A DNA stretch of 45,010 nucleotides from Bacteroides sp. (lineage in GTDB: Bacteria; Bacteroidota; Bacteroidia; Bacteroidales; Bacteroidaceae), in NCBI GenBank assembly GCA_015060705.1, contig SUXY01000023.1, positions 1 through 45,010 of the forward strand, in the 5' to 3' direction. The position numbers were made by a program, and so were the translations under genes. Within the stretch, counting starts at the first letter, position 1. Every line of letters begins with the position of its first letter. A model generated the notes under the pieces. The model was given only the letters and a program-made list of their open reading frames with translations, was not told where the DNA came from and did not search any database. This document shows, piece after piece, positions 1 to 8,204 of the stretch.

Positions 1-44
1 ACTCTTCATGTTGTTGGAACAATAATTTCTTTTTCATCTTATAG

Positions 45-347
45 ATTTATATTGTCCAACTTTTTGGGTTCACTTCACTAAATGATATTGGAAAGGAACA
101 TCAGATTCGTGTTCCAGATGCCTTCTTCAAAGTGATATTGACAGGAGTAGAGAAGGGGAAGCCGAGAGCTATCGGCTTCATTTATAAGAATTCAGCAGGT
201 AATCGTCCATTGGATTCGTATGTCAATTCTATTGATCAAGTGGAACGTATTACCGGATTGGACTTTTTCTCTACATTGCCTGACGAAGTGGAAAATAGGG
301 TAGAGAAAGATTATAATATAAAAGAATGGAAATTTCAACGGAAATAG
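45..347 (+). pseudogene. C-terminal remnant of a DNA/RNA non-specific endonuclease
   Basis: The frame is open from 45 to the stop at 345-347. It reads through IRVPDAFFKVIL and AIGFIYKN, which match the C-terminal half of the NucA-type (DNA/RNA non-specific) endonuclease family in Bacteroidales. The catalytic DRGH region would lie upstream, but an in-frame stop sits at 42-44, and the other two forward frames of 1-44 show no family sequence. The gene is therefore broken, either by a frameshift or by truncation. The following 210 bp (348-557) hold no intact gene, only a 37-codon open tail (439-552, ending QIKGADQDSTF) that could be another fragment. The window edge prevents a firmer verdict. Confidence 0.6.
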
Positions 348-400
348 AAAAGAGGAAAGTCTATATGAACAAGGACGTGGACGTTGGTTCATAATTGTAT

Positions 401-443
401 AAAAAAAGCGACCCGCCAGCAATTCTACGGGATGCTAACGGGT
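401..443 (-). terminator. Probable terminator of the pflB-pflA operon
   Basis: Read on the minus strand, ACCCG at 439-443 pairs with CGGGT at 411-415, and an inner 4-bp stem (433-436 with 418-421) extends it. The stem is followed by a run of seven T. It lies about 115 bp past the pflA stop, in the right orientation to end that transcript. The stem is short and interrupted. Confidence 0.4.
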
Positions 444-557
444 TCTGTTAATCATTGACTCGGCACAAACCAGAGATATTTCACAAAAAGACATTCATTT
501 CGGTATCCCTTACTATCAGATAAAAGGTGCAGATCAAGATAGTACTTTTTGATTATA

Positions 558-1286
558 TCAATTTACATACACACAATCAAAGTATTCATCAAACAAGTCC
601 TTGGCAGCATCGAGCTGTTCGGATGTGTTTTCCTTAACACCCTGAAGCTTGTATTCCTTGCCCATGGCTTCGTATTTGTGAACACCAAGCGTATGGTAGG
701 GGAGGATTTCAATGCGTTGAATCATCTTGTAGTCCTTGAAGTGCTCGCCCAAGGCATGAATGTCTTCTTCGGCATTACTGATGCCAGGCACGAGGACATA
801 ACGCATCCAGAATGGCTTGCCGTTCTTTTCTAACCATTCGGCAGTTTTCAGCGTCTGCTCATTCTTGCGTTCGGTCAAGGTTAGGTGCTTGTCGGGGTTG
901 AATTGCTTCACGTCGAGCAGAACCAAATCGACCAAGCCGAGCAGTTCTTCTACATGCTCGTTCCAGATACCACCGTTGCTGTCCAAACATACATGAATAC
1001 CCAATTCCTTCAAACGCTTTACCACCGGAACAAGTTCCTTGGCTTGAAAGGTAGGCTCACCACCACTGAAGGTTACCCCACCTTTCTTTCCGAAGAAAGG
1101 ACGTTGACTCATAGCCATACGGGCAATCTCATCGACGGACGTCTCCTTGCTTTCGCCTTTCGCATCAATTGTATCCGGATTGGCACAATAGAGGCAACGG
1201 AAATTACATCCTTGTAAGAAGACTACAAGGCGAAGACCTGGACCATCGAAGGTACCCATTGATTCGTAGGAGTGTACTCTTAACAT
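558..1286 (-). CDS. pflA: Pyruvate formate-lyase activating enzyme
   Basis: Radical-SAM enzyme that installs the glycyl radical on pyruvate formate-lyase in the cytoplasm under anaerobic conditions. The [4Fe-4S] motif CNFRCLYC (CX3CX2C) follows the FDGPGLR segment typical of activases, and the SAM-binding GG motif appears as TFSGGEPTFQ. I choose the ATG at 1286 (242 aa); an upstream TTG at 1295 would add three residues (MIN) but is less likely. The length is normal for PflA. It lies 64 bp downstream of pflB on the same strand, with a hairpin between them. It ends near the remnant gene at the window start. Confidence 0.96.
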   Translation of the reverse strand: MLRVHSYESMGTFDGPGLRLVVFLQGCNFRCLYCANPDTIDAKGESKETSVDEIARMAMSQRPFFGKKGGVTFSGGEPTFQAKELVPVVKRLKELGIHVCLDSNGGIWNEHVEELLGLVDLVLLDVKQFNPDKHLTLTERKNEQTLKTAEWLEKNGKPFWMRYVLVPGISNAEEDIHALGEHFKDYKMIQRIEILPYHTLGVHKYEAMGKEYKLQGVKENTSEQLDAAKDLFDEYFDCVYVN

Positions 1287-1302
1287 ATTTATCAATTAAA
1301 TA

Positions 1303-1330
1303 AAAGCGTGACAGAGATCTGCCACGCTTT
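1303..1330 (-). terminator. Intercistronic hairpin between pflB and pflA
   Basis: On the minus strand AAAGCGTG pairs with CACGCTTT around a partly paired core, and T-rich sequence (TTTTATTTAATT) follows. This is a terminator-like or RNA-stabilising hairpin between the two genes. A partial terminator here would give more PflB than PflA, as expected for an enzyme and its catalytic activator. The functional reading is inferred. Confidence 0.55.
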
Positions 1331-1350
1331 CTATTCATAGTTGTTTGAAA

Positions 1351-3579
1351 TTACATTCTTTCGTGGAAGCTACGAGAGATTACTTCCAACTGATGTTCGC
1401 GGCTCAACTTGATGAAGTTTACAGCATAACCAGAAACGCGGATAGTCAACTGCGGATACTTTTCAGGGTGATCCATAGCGTCGAGCAACATTTCACGGTT
1501 CAATACGTTTACGTTCAAGTGGTGAGCACCCTTCACGAAGTATGCGTCCATCATAGTCACGAGGTTTTCAACACGTGTTTCCATATCTACACCGAGTGAC
1601 TTCGGAACGATAGAGAAGGTGTTAGAAATACCGTCCTGAGCATCACGATAACGCAACTTAGCTACAGAGCTCAAAGATGCGATAGCACCGTTCTTGTCGC
1701 GTCCGTGCATTGGGTTAGCACCTGGAGCGAAAGCAACACCCTTCGCACGACCGTCAGGAGTAGCACCTGTCTTCTTACCGTACATAACGTTAGAAGTAAT
1801 GGTCAACAATGACAATGTCGGACGAGCGTTCTTGTAAACTGGGTGCTTCTTCAATTCTTCAGTGAAGAAGTATACCAAGTCAACGCCCAATTGGTCTACG
1901 CGGTCATCGTCGTTACCGAACATCGGGAAGTCCTTTTCGATTTCGAAGCTTTCTGTCAAACCGATTTCATTGCGCTTAGCATGAACCTTACCATACTTGA
2001 TAGCTGACAATGAGTCGAGCACGATAGACAAACCAGCAACACCGTATGCCAAGTTGATACGTGGGTTAGTGTCGATGAATGCCATCTGAGCCTTTTCATA
2101 GTAGTACTTATCATGCATGTAGTGGATGATGTTCATAGCATCGTTGTAAACGCGTGCAATTTCCATCAATACCTTCTTGTAGTTAGACAAAACTTCTTCG
2201 AAGTTCAACAATTCGCCTGTCAATACAGGGATGTCCTTCACCATGACAGTACCGGTGTTTTCGCAACGACCACCGTTGATAGCGAGCAACAATGCCTTAG
2301 CCAAATTACAACGTGCACCGAAGAACTGGATTTGCTGACCGATAGCTTGGTAAGATACACAACATGCGATACCGTAGTCGTCGCAGTTACGAACTTCACG
2401 CATCAACTTATCGTTTTCATACTGTACAGAAGATGTATCAATAGAAACGCGAGCACAGAAATCCTTGAAACCTTCCGGCAATTCAGGGCTCCACAGAACA
2501 GTCATGTTTGGTTCTGGTGATGGGCCGAGGTTGTAAAGAGTCTGCAAGAAACGGAATGAAGTCTTAGTCACCTTAGTGCGACCATCGTTGAAACGACCAC
2601 CGATAGCTTCTGTTACCCAAGTTGGGTCACCTGCAAAGATATCGTTGTAAGACTGCATACGCAAGTGGCGAACCATACGCAACTTGATAACGAACTGGTC
2701 AATCAATTCCTGAGCGAATGTTTCATCGATCAAGCCCTTGTCCATATCATACTGGATATAGATATCCAAGAATGAAGATACGTTACCGAGTGACATAGCA
2801 GCACCGTCTTGTTCCTTTACAGCTGCCAAGTATGCCATGTAAACCCACTGAACTGCTTCCTGAGCGCTAGTAGCCGGACGGCTCAAATCCAATCCGTAGT
2901 ATTCGCCCATTACCTTGATTTCGTTCAAAGCCTTGATTTGTTCTGCTACTTCTTCGCGAAGACGGATAGTAGCATCAGTCATCGGGCTTGTCAAGTTCTT
3001 CAAGTCTTCCTTCTTAGCTTCGATCAAACGGTCGATACCATAAAGAGCCAAACGACGGTAGTCACCGATGATACGGCCACGTGCATAGTTGTCTGGCAAA
3101 CCGGTCAAGAAACCGAGTGAACGGAATGAACGGATTTCTTCAGTATATGCATCAAATACACCATCATTGTGAGTCTTACGATAGTGAGTAAAGATATCCT
3201 TTACCTTATCATCAACTTCCACACCGTTTTCACGGCAAGCCTTAGCAACTACATTGATACCACCGAAAGGCTTGATAGCACGCTTCAACAACTCATCAGT
3301 CTGAAGACCTACGATCAATTCATTTTCACGGTCAATATAGCCAGCCTTATGTGAAGTAATAGTCGAAACAGTTACATTGTCAAGGGCACGAACACCGTTG
3401 TTAGCTCTTTCTTCTTCCAAAGCCTTCAAACAAGCGTTCCAAACTTTCATAGTTCTTTCAGTTGGACCAGCCAAGAAAGAAGCATCTCCTTCATACGGAG
3501 TCAAGTTTTCGTGAACGAAGTTACCAACATTGATTTCTGTCATCCACTTACCTTCTTTGAAATTCATTTTCATGTCCAT
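1351..3579 (-). CDS. pflB: Formate C-acetyltransferase (pyruvate formate-lyase)
   Basis: Glycyl-radical enzyme converting pyruvate and CoA to acetyl-CoA and formate, central to anaerobic energy metabolism. The protein is 742 aa, close to the family norm. The catalytic cysteine pair lies at residues 406-407 ([10 protein letters not shown]), and the glycyl-radical site RVSGYAVNF has its glycine at residue 717. The sequence is intact from end to end. The ATG at 3579 is used; ATGs at codons 3 and 5 are possible alternatives. It is followed by pflA and preceded by a Bacteroides-type promoter box and an 18-bp palindrome. There is no sign of transfer; this is core host DNA. Confidence 0.97.
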   Translation of the reverse strand: MDMKMNFKEGKWMTEINVGNFVHENLTPYEGDASFLAGPTERTMKVWNACLKALEEERANNGVRALDNVTVSTITSHKAGYIDRENELIVGLQTDELLKRAIKPFGGINVVAKACRENGVEVDDKVKDIFTHYRKTHNDGVFDAYTEEIRSFRSLGFLTGLPDNYARGRIIGDYRRLALYGIDRLIEAKKEDLKNLTSPMTDATIRLREEVAEQIKALNEIKVMGEYYGLDLSRPATSAQEAVQWVYMAYLAAVKEQDGAAMSLGNVSSFLDIYIQYDMDKGLIDETFAQELIDQFVIKLRMVRHLRMQSYNDIFAGDPTWVTEAIGGRFNDGRTKVTKTSFRFLQTLYNLGPSPEPNMTVLWSPELPEGFKDFCARVSIDTSSVQYENDKLMREVRNCDDYGIACCVSYQAIGQQIQFFGARCNLAKALLLAINGGRCENTGTVMVKDIPVLTGELLNFEEVLSNYKKVLMEIARVYNDAMNIIHYMHDKYYYEKAQMAFIDTNPRINLAYGVAGLSIVLDSLSAIKYGKVHAKRNEIGLTESFEIEKDFPMFGNDDDRVDQLGVDLVYFFTEELKKHPVYKNARPTLSLLTITSNVMYGKKTGATPDGRAKGVAFAPGANPMHGRDKNGAIASLSSVAKLRYRDAQDGISNTFSIVPKSLGVDMETRVENLVTMMDAYFVKGAHHLNVNVLNREMLLDAMDHPEKYPQLTIRVSGYAVNFIKLSREHQLEVISRSFHERM

Positions 3580-3608
3580 TGGTTTATAGGTTTTAAAGTT
3601 TTATGGTG

Positions 3609-3656
3609 CAAATATACTACATTTTTATGATATATAACATACCTATATATAGGTAT
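3609..3656 (-). promoter_or_regulatory. pflB promoter box with 18-bp palindrome
   Basis: On the minus strand TATATTTG (3616-3609) matches the Bacteroides -7 box TAnnTTTG, 29 bp before the pflB ATG. No clear TTTG -33 box is seen. A perfect 18-bp palindrome (ATACCTATATATAGGTAT, 3639-3656) covers the -33 area, where an activator or repressor could sit. The promoter is supported by consensus only, and the regulator is unknown. Confidence 0.55.
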
Positions 3657-3685
3657 TTTCTATTAGCCTATAGAAATACTTTACT

Positions 3686-6001
3686 TTAAGGTCGAATACC
3701 GTACAAATACCCCATCAAAGCCATCTTTCCTCTCATTGTTTCACGAGGTGTAAATTCTGCATTTACCCACATATATCGGATGTTGAAAAAGGATTCCTGA
3801 TGGGGCCATCCTCCCGTATACCAATCCGGATAACAACGCTGTAAGATGATGCGTGCATCTCCACCATTACCTGGCGACCAAGTTTCCGTTCCATTGAATG
3901 GAGTTTGTCCAGGATGTGAACCGGGAACACCATCATTCCGGCCTGTAGTATAACAATCGATAATATGTCGCTCGCCCAATCCAGTCATCTCAACAATATT
4001 CGATGGATTTCTACCTAATCCCCAGGATGCCTCCATGTACATAGCCTTTTCCAATTCCTGCTTTCTTCGAGCGTCATCGGTGGCATAATGGGCTAACATC
4101 ACCATGTGGAGATTTTCTGATACTTGCCAACGAGGATCGTTTGCCGTACGTCTACTCGGACGTGTCTTCATGTGATTTACATTATTTTCATCGGCTTGTG
4201 CATGAACACTTGCTATCATATTCTGATATAAGTCTACATAATTTCGTTGATGCGGACAAGTCAGATAAGCAGCGGTTGCCCATATTTGATAATAAGGTTG
4301 TTTACCTTTCATAAAAATAGGTGTTGAAGCATTCTTTACGACACTCTCTTCAGCCATGATTGTTTCCCATTCCGCATTCCCTGTTACATTATACAGAAAA
4401 GCAGCTGCCATTTGCCGGAAATCACGACCACGCATCCGAGCACTACCAATATCCTGAGTTTCATCCAATTGTTGATCTGATTGTCGACTTGCAAATCGGA
4501 AAGCTTTGATTGCTTCATCCGTATAATACGAACATAGTTCTTGATTTTCATGAATACGAAAAGCTTCTGCAAGGATGGCACAATTGGCAGCATTTGCCCA
4601 TGCAGCCATCGATGTACAGCCTGCCTGGAACATGACACTCCATTCTTTCGAAGGATTGGTCACTCCCTGCGAATAGGCTTCACCATCACGGATACTCAAG
4701 AAAAAATCCACTTCATTTCTAGCTTCATCTATCAAGTCGGGGATACCATTACCACTTTCCCGTATACCTAAATCGTCTTCGGATAAACGTCCGTCCGTCA
4801 ACAAATAGGGGAGAAGCATATCATATATATTGCTGACATGAGCTAAATGACGATCCCAATCCATCGCATCCGAATGACCTCCACGTACTTCCGTATTAAC
4901 CGGATTGCCTGGCAAACGATGTTTCCAGAACGCAGATTCCATAGCTGATTTGAAATGTGGCTCATCCCATACATCTCCTCGTAATTTACGCCATTCCGGA
5001 TGCCACGGATGTAAATCGGTCTTATACACAGTTAGTCCAATCGGATCAATTTCAGGAATAAACATCGGTTGTCTAGGAGCAGGTGTAATCTTTGGATCAA
5101 TTGGTTCGCCCAAACGCATGTAATAATACCCACGTACTGAATATTGATAAGGTTTGAAATAGAGATCGTTCTTGATTTCAAAATCCATGCTACAACCTAC
5201 ATCTTCTACCACCAAACGATAACGTCCCGGTTTGGCTTCCTTAAAATCGATGTTCCACACATCCGATCCAGTCATGTTTTTCTTATTGGCTTCCTTCAAA
5301 TGTTCCGATGAAGCCATCCAAAACTTAACATTTCCTACTTTATGGGACTTCTTCGTAGCCACATTGTACAAATACACCTTTTTACCTTCGAAGGATGAAT
5401 AATCCCGTTGTCCGCCTTCACCAAGCCATAGGTATAAATCGGCCGCTTTTATCGGTTCTTGTGGTACATAACCTAAGATATTCACATGAATGGATTCAGA
5501 CATGGAATTCCAAATATCAAATGTTGTACTTGCTGTCTTTACATCTGCATTTACCCCCGATGGAATATGTACCGTATAAGCGCAACCTTGTTTCATCGAT
5601 TGGGGCAATTGAAGGAATATCCAATGATCAAGTTCACTAGTTAGTGTATTGTCGGTGTTCATTGGCTTTGATTTTCGGTAGGCAGCCAATGCCTTTTGTG
5701 TTCCGTAAGATACATCGTCATTGGAACTGATTGACCAATTGTCCGCCATAGATGCAATGGATGGATCCAGTCTATCGCCAAACACTTTCAGCGTATCATC
5801 TCCCTCTACGAACGTATGACCTAAAAATGCACTAGGCCCTGTTCCGTCATCCCGGTAACGTACCTCACCATCTCTAAAATGAACCATTAAGTAATCTTTG
5901 TCAACAACACTCAATTTCAAGAACTTGGTTGCATGAATAAATTCGATACCGAACAAGGTGAAGAACACCATTAGAATGCTGATGATGAATGACCGTTTCA
6001 T
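3686..6001 (-). CDS. Secreted glycoside hydrolase family 9 protein
   Basis: Endo-acting or processive beta-glucanase type (cellulase family E), likely acting on plant beta-glucans outside the cytoplasm. From the ATG at 6001 the protein is 771 aa and starts with a Sec signal (MKRSFIISILMVFFTLFGIEF) without a lipobox cysteine. An N-terminal immunoglobulin-like region precedes the (alpha/alpha)6 catalytic part. GGHSDAMDWD at about 374-383 corresponds to the GH9 DAxD aspartates, LGRNPSN is the usual late motif, and the catalytic-acid Glu is probably residue 749 (WVNAEFTP). An upstream ATG at 6043 would put 14 residues before the signal peptide. A TAATTTTG box at 6038-6031 lies downstream of that ATG and favours the shorter start. 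The substrate cannot be read from sequence, and no SusC/D genes are adjacent. Confidence 0.88.
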   Translation of the reverse strand: MKRSFIISILMVFFTLFGIEFIHATKFLKLSVVDKDYLMVHFRDGEVRYRDDGTGPSAFLGHTFVEGDDTLKVFGDRLDPSIASMADNWSISSNDDVSYGTQKALAAYRKSKPMNTDNTLTSELDHWIFLQLPQSMKQGCAYTVHIPSGVNADVKTASTTFDIWNSMSESIHVNILGYVPQEPIKAADLYLWLGEGGQRDYSSFEGKKVYLYNVATKKSHKVGNVKFWMASSEHLKEANKKNMTGSDVWNIDFKEAKPGRYRLVVEDVGCSMDFEIKNDLYFKPYQYSVRGYYYMRLGEPIDPKITPAPRQPMFIPEIDPIGLTVYKTDLHPWHPEWRKLRGDVWDEPHFKSAMESAFWKHRLPGNPVNTEVRGGHSDAMDWDRHLAHVSNIYDMLLPYLLTDGRLSEDDLGIRESGNGIPDLIDEARNEVDFFLSIRDGEAYSQGVTNPSKEWSVMFQAGCTSMAAWANAANCAILAEAFRIHENQELCSYYTDEAIKAFRFASRQSDQQLDETQDIGSARMRGRDFRQMAAAFLYNVTGNAEWETIMAEESVVKNASTPIFMKGKQPYYQIWATAAYLTCPHQRNYVDLYQNMIASVHAQADENNVNHMKTRPSRRTANDPRWQVSENLHMVMLAHYATDDARRKQELEKAMYMEASWGLGRNPSNIVEMTGLGERHIIDCYTTGRNDGVPGSHPGQTPFNGTETWSPGNGGDARIILQRCYPDWYTGGWPHQESFFNIRYMWVNAEFTPRETMRGKMALMGYLYGIRP

Positions 6002-6073
6002 ATATGAGGATTTAAGGGTTATTATCTTCTCAAAATTAGTCATTATTTTTCAATAATCATAGGGTAGGAGACA

Positions 6074-6112
6074 AAAAAAGACCTTTAGAATGATTATTCT
6101 AAAGGTCTTTTT
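6074..6112. terminator. Bidirectional intrinsic terminator after tRNA-Ser
   Basis: A perfect stem (AAAAAGACCTTTAGAAT with its complement) closes a tiny loop around 6092-6094, with A/T tracts on both sides. It would end tRNA-Ser transcription leftward, between the tRNA and the GH9 gene. Confidence 0.85.
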
Positions 6113-6118
6113 CTAAAG

Positions 6119-6205
6119 CGGAAGCTGGGGGATTCGAACCCCCGGTACGGTTGCCCGTACGTCAGTTTAGCAAACTGGTGGTTTCAGCCACTCACCCAAA
6201 CTTCC
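6119..6205 (-). tRNA. tRNA-Ser(GCU)
   Basis: The minus strand gives an 87-nt class II tRNA. The acceptor GGAAGTT pairs with AGCTTCC (one G-T). The anticodon loop TTGCTAA has anticodon GCT and reads AGC/AGU serine codons. The long variable arm GTACGG-GCAA-CCGTAC and a TTCGAAT T-loop are both clear. CCA is not encoded. Its 3' end faces away from the prophage, so it is not a conventional attachment site for that element. Confidence 0.95.
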
Positions 6206-6290
6206 TTCCTTTGAGGTTCCTGGCGGACTTTGAATCCTCCTTATCCTTATTAAATTAGCTATATAGCGGGATTTTTCGGGCTACATATAG
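6206..6290. other. Host-phage junction with tRNA-like fragment (possible attL)
   Basis: Just right of tRNA-Ser the minus strand carries GGAGGATTCAAAGTCCGCC followed by AGGAACC. This folds like a degenerate tRNA T-arm (7-nt loop TTCAAAG) with a 3' acceptor strand, but no 5' half of a tRNA exists to its right, where phage sequence begins. That arrangement would fit a phage that entered a second tRNA gene and left its 3' piece here. The T-stem has a mismatch and the loop ends in G, so this is tentative. Confidence 0.3.
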
Positions 6291-6539
6291 TTATTTCAAT
6301 AAATTATTCAAGCTTTGACGATGTTCAGAATTATCAGGATCGAAACTATATATTTCAATTTTCCCGTCAATTTCTACAGAAGATTCAGGCATCTCAGATA
6401 TCTTATATATATCGACATTTTTAAATGTGAACTTAGCAATAAGTATATACTCCCCTGCAATATTCTTATAATAAATACCGGACTTTGCATTATAGGAGAA
6501 GATCTTCTTTATATAATCAACACCTGCTTCTGTACTCAT
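6291..6539 (-). CDS. Small unknown protein coupled to the XRE repressor
   Basis: An 82-aa protein of unrecognised family (begins MSTEAGVDYIKKIF). It is mixed alpha/beta in appearance, with no signal peptide or membrane segment. Its ATG overlaps the stop of the upstream XRE gene by 4 nt, so the two are translated as a unit. Position suggests a lysogeny-control partner, for example an anti-repressor or a modulator, but the sequence does not show which. The leftmost gene I assign to the phage. Confidence 0.65.
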   Translation of the reverse strand: MSTEAGVDYIKKIFSYNAKSGIYYKNIAGEYILIAKFTFKNVDIYKISEMPESSVEIDGKIEIYSFDPDNSEHRQSLNNLLK

Positions 6540-6865
6540 TTATTCAAAATCTCATAATTCTTATCTCCAAAGATGGAACGGAGGATTTCAACCTTCTTCT
6601 CGTCCTTCAATCGGATCTGAAGAATGGCTTCTACATCCTCATGCTGCTTACCACTTGGCACATATTTTTCTGGGTAAGTGAATAGGTCTATCACTTCAAC
6701 TCCGAGACAATTTGCGATATTCTCAAGTTCTGCGACTTTCAATTCCCGCTTTCCATTCTCAATATTGCTTATAACAGCATTGTCAACAGATAAGGCATCG
6801 GCTAATGCTTTCTGAGGTATGCCCTTGTTGATACGTATTTCCTTTATGTTCTCTATTATCTTCAT
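6536..6865 (-). CDS. XRE-family transcriptional regulator (probable phage repressor)
   Basis: 109 aa with a clear Cro/C1-type helix-turn-helix at about residues 5-62 (KALADALSVDNAVISNIENG is the recognition part), followed by a short tail with no LexA/S24 peptidase domain. It is divergent from the early phage operon across a 190-bp control region rich in inverted TGAGAA half sites, the classic layout of a lysogeny switch. On the minus strand TAATTTTG (6878-6871) lies only 5 bp before the ATG, so its message may be nearly leaderless. Without a protease-like domain, induction by RecA-stimulated self-cleavage is not expected. Confidence 0.85.
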   Translation of the reverse strand: MKIIENIKEIRINKGIPQKALADALSVDNAVISNIENGKRELKVAELENIANCLGVEVIDLFTYPEKYVPSGKQHEDVEAILQIRLKDEKKVEILRSIFGDKNYEILNK

Positions 6866-6901
6866 AATTGCAAAATTATCCTAATCAAAACACTATTAAG
6901 T

Positions 6902-6995
6902 TGAGAAAACATCACTCTTATTTGACATTTTCTCATTATTTGTTTGCGTTATTCTCAAATACGCTATATATTTGCAGCGTGTAATTGAGAATAAC
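6902..6995. promoter_or_regulatory. Early promoter with operator half sites (lysogeny switch)
   Basis: A rightward promoter TTTG (6943-6946), 20 bp, TATATTTG (6967-6974) drives the early operon. Four half sites of the form TGAGAA surround it: TGAGAAAA (6902-6909) inverted against TTTTCTCA (6928-6935), and GTTATTCTCA (6948-6957) inverted against TGAGAATAAC (6986-6995). The second pair brackets the -7 box, so binding there would block transcription. The natural candidate to bind is the XRE protein next to it. Confidence 0.75.
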
Positions 6996-7055
6996 ACAAC
7001 GAAGTTTGCAAAAACTCAAGTGTTTTTAAAGTTTAACAACTAATATTTTAATAAA

Positions 7056-7256
7056 ATGGTATTTGGAGACTATATGAACTCTTTACCCAATGTGAAGTTG
7101 GATACAATCAAGAAGATTGCAGAATTAACCTGTTCTTCTACGGTTTCAGTGTATCGATGGATGTCGGGTGATATAGAACCACCTTTATTGAAGAAAAAGA
7201 TTATTGCTGACTACATTGGCAAGAGTGTTGATGAATTGTTTCCGAAACAAAATTGA
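7056..7256 (+). CDS. Small Cro-like helix-turn-helix protein
   Basis: A 66-aa protein, nearly all a helix-turn-helix domain (TIKKIAELTCSSTVSVYRWM, then DYIGKSVDELFP, the usual XRE ending). It is the first gene of the rightward early operon, opposite the repressor, and so in the position of a Cro protein. The ATG at 7056 follows an AT-rich leader; an in-frame ATG six codons later is an alternative. It probably binds the same operators as the XRE repressor. Confidence 0.75.
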   Translation: MVFGDYMNSLPNVKLDTIKKIAELTCSSTVSVYRWMSGDIEPPLLKKKIIADYIGKSVDELFPKQN

Positions 7257-7257
7257 T

Positions 7258-7818
7258 ATGGTATCTTTAGCTAACATCGAATTTTACAACACCCCAGACG
7301 GGTCGGTGATGTATAAAGAGAACGGACAACCGGTGAAGCTGTTATCGGAGAACAATCGTGGAATTATTGAAGCTATAATGACCATTATCCAACAGCGATA
7401 TCCAATAGCCTTTGCCCGATTAGCAGAACTTTATAGCCGCTATGAGCGCAACCGCATTCATTTTGAATTTATGATGGTACATCGTTTCATCCGTTGCAAC
7501 TTCGGAGAATATGACCAATTCAAATATGACATCGATAGGGGTGGTACTTTCTGTTTCGAAGAAGTACGGTGCCCACTCCGTGGAGAGTGTCAGCATGAGG
7601 GTGTCATCTGCAAACCCGAACTTGACACGAAACTGACAGAAAGAGAAATGGATGTGTTTGCATTGATCGGGGAGAGCATGGAAACAATGGCCATTGCTGA
7701 AGAGCTTCACATATCTCCGGCCACGGTGAACCGCCATCGGGAAAACATCAAGGCCAAGTTGGGCTTGAAGAATGTGAAGGAGATGATTCATTATTATCTG
7801 ACTCAAGTCAATAAATGA
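7258..7818 (+). CDS. LuxR-type HTH regulator with four-cysteine cluster
   Basis: 186 aa from the ATG at 7258, one base after the previous stop; a longer frame from 7204 overlaps the Cro-like gene and is rejected. The C-terminus (about 126-183) is a clear GerE/LuxR helix-turn-helix (LTEREMDVFALI, HISPATVNRHRENIKAKLGL). The N-terminal half has no receiver domain. It ends in a compact cysteine cluster, Cys99-x5-Cys105-x5-Cys111-x6-Cys118, that could bind zinc or an iron-sulphur centre. It is likely an early phage activator or switch protein. Its target is not visible, but the phage late promoters are an obvious candidate. Confidence 0.8.
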   Translation: MVSLANIEFYNTPDGSVMYKENGQPVKLLSENNRGIIEAIMTIIQQRYPIAFARLAELYSRYERNRIHFEFMMVHRFIRCNFGEYDQFKYDIDRGGTFCFEEVRCPLRGECQHEGVICKPELDTKLTEREMDVFALIGESMETMAIAEELHISPATVNRHRENIKAKLGLKNVKEMIHYYLTQVNK

Positions 7819-7828
7819 TACCTAATCC

Positions 7829-7950
7829 AACACATCCGGTTCTGGACGGCAGCCTCCATGGTGGGCTGTCCGGAAGTGTTGTTTCAATAGATTCTTTCGC
7901 CTCAATCCACGATTCTCGACCACTCCCTACCATGGAGGGGGTGCGTGGAT
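7829..7950 (+). ncRNA. Two consecutive hairpins with complementary loops
   Basis: The gap 7819-7990 encodes no protein but contains two strong hairpins. The first (7829-7880) pairs AACAC/TCCGG with CCGGA/GTGTT. The second, inside 7902-7950, is closed by CAATCCACG and CGTGGATTG. Both apices contain CCATGG, and CCTCCATGG in the first is the exact complement of CCATGGAGG in the second, so the loops could kiss or the two could refold together. There is no T-run, so these are not ordinary terminators. Confidence 0.5.
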
Positions 7951-7990
7951 TGTTTACTAGAGTGTATATACCTTATAATTATATGTAACT

Positions 7991-8203
7991 ATGGAACGGA
8001 AATATCAGATGATTAAAGAACTTGCGGATGCACTGCAGAACCGCATCCAAGAAGAGAATCTTCCTATAAAGATTGAATTTGGCGAAGAAGAAGTGGATTG
8101 TAATGGAGACAAACAAGTGGATGTCTTGCTGGAGTATGATGATCCTGACTTGGTGAATGATGTGTTGACTGATACGATTAACATGACTTATAATTTAGTA
8201 TGA
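7991..8203 (+). CDS. Small acidic phage protein, unknown
   Basis: 70 aa, acidic, predicted helix then strands (MERKYQMIKELADALQNRI, then KIEFGEEEVDCNG). No family is recognised. It is the first of three closely packed small genes, each starting within 2 bp of the previous stop, in the early operon ahead of the primase-helicase. The ATG at 7991 follows a long structured leader, which may control translation. Confidence 0.65.
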   Translation: MERKYQMIKELADALQNRIQEENLPIKIEFGEEEVDCNGDKQVDVLLEYDDPDLVNDVLTDTINMTYNLV

Positions 8204-8204
8204 T

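Noticed and set aside
6119-6205. tRNA-Ser(GCU) as the phage attachment site
   Set aside because: The tRNA is complete, and its 3' end, the usual target, faces away from the prophage.
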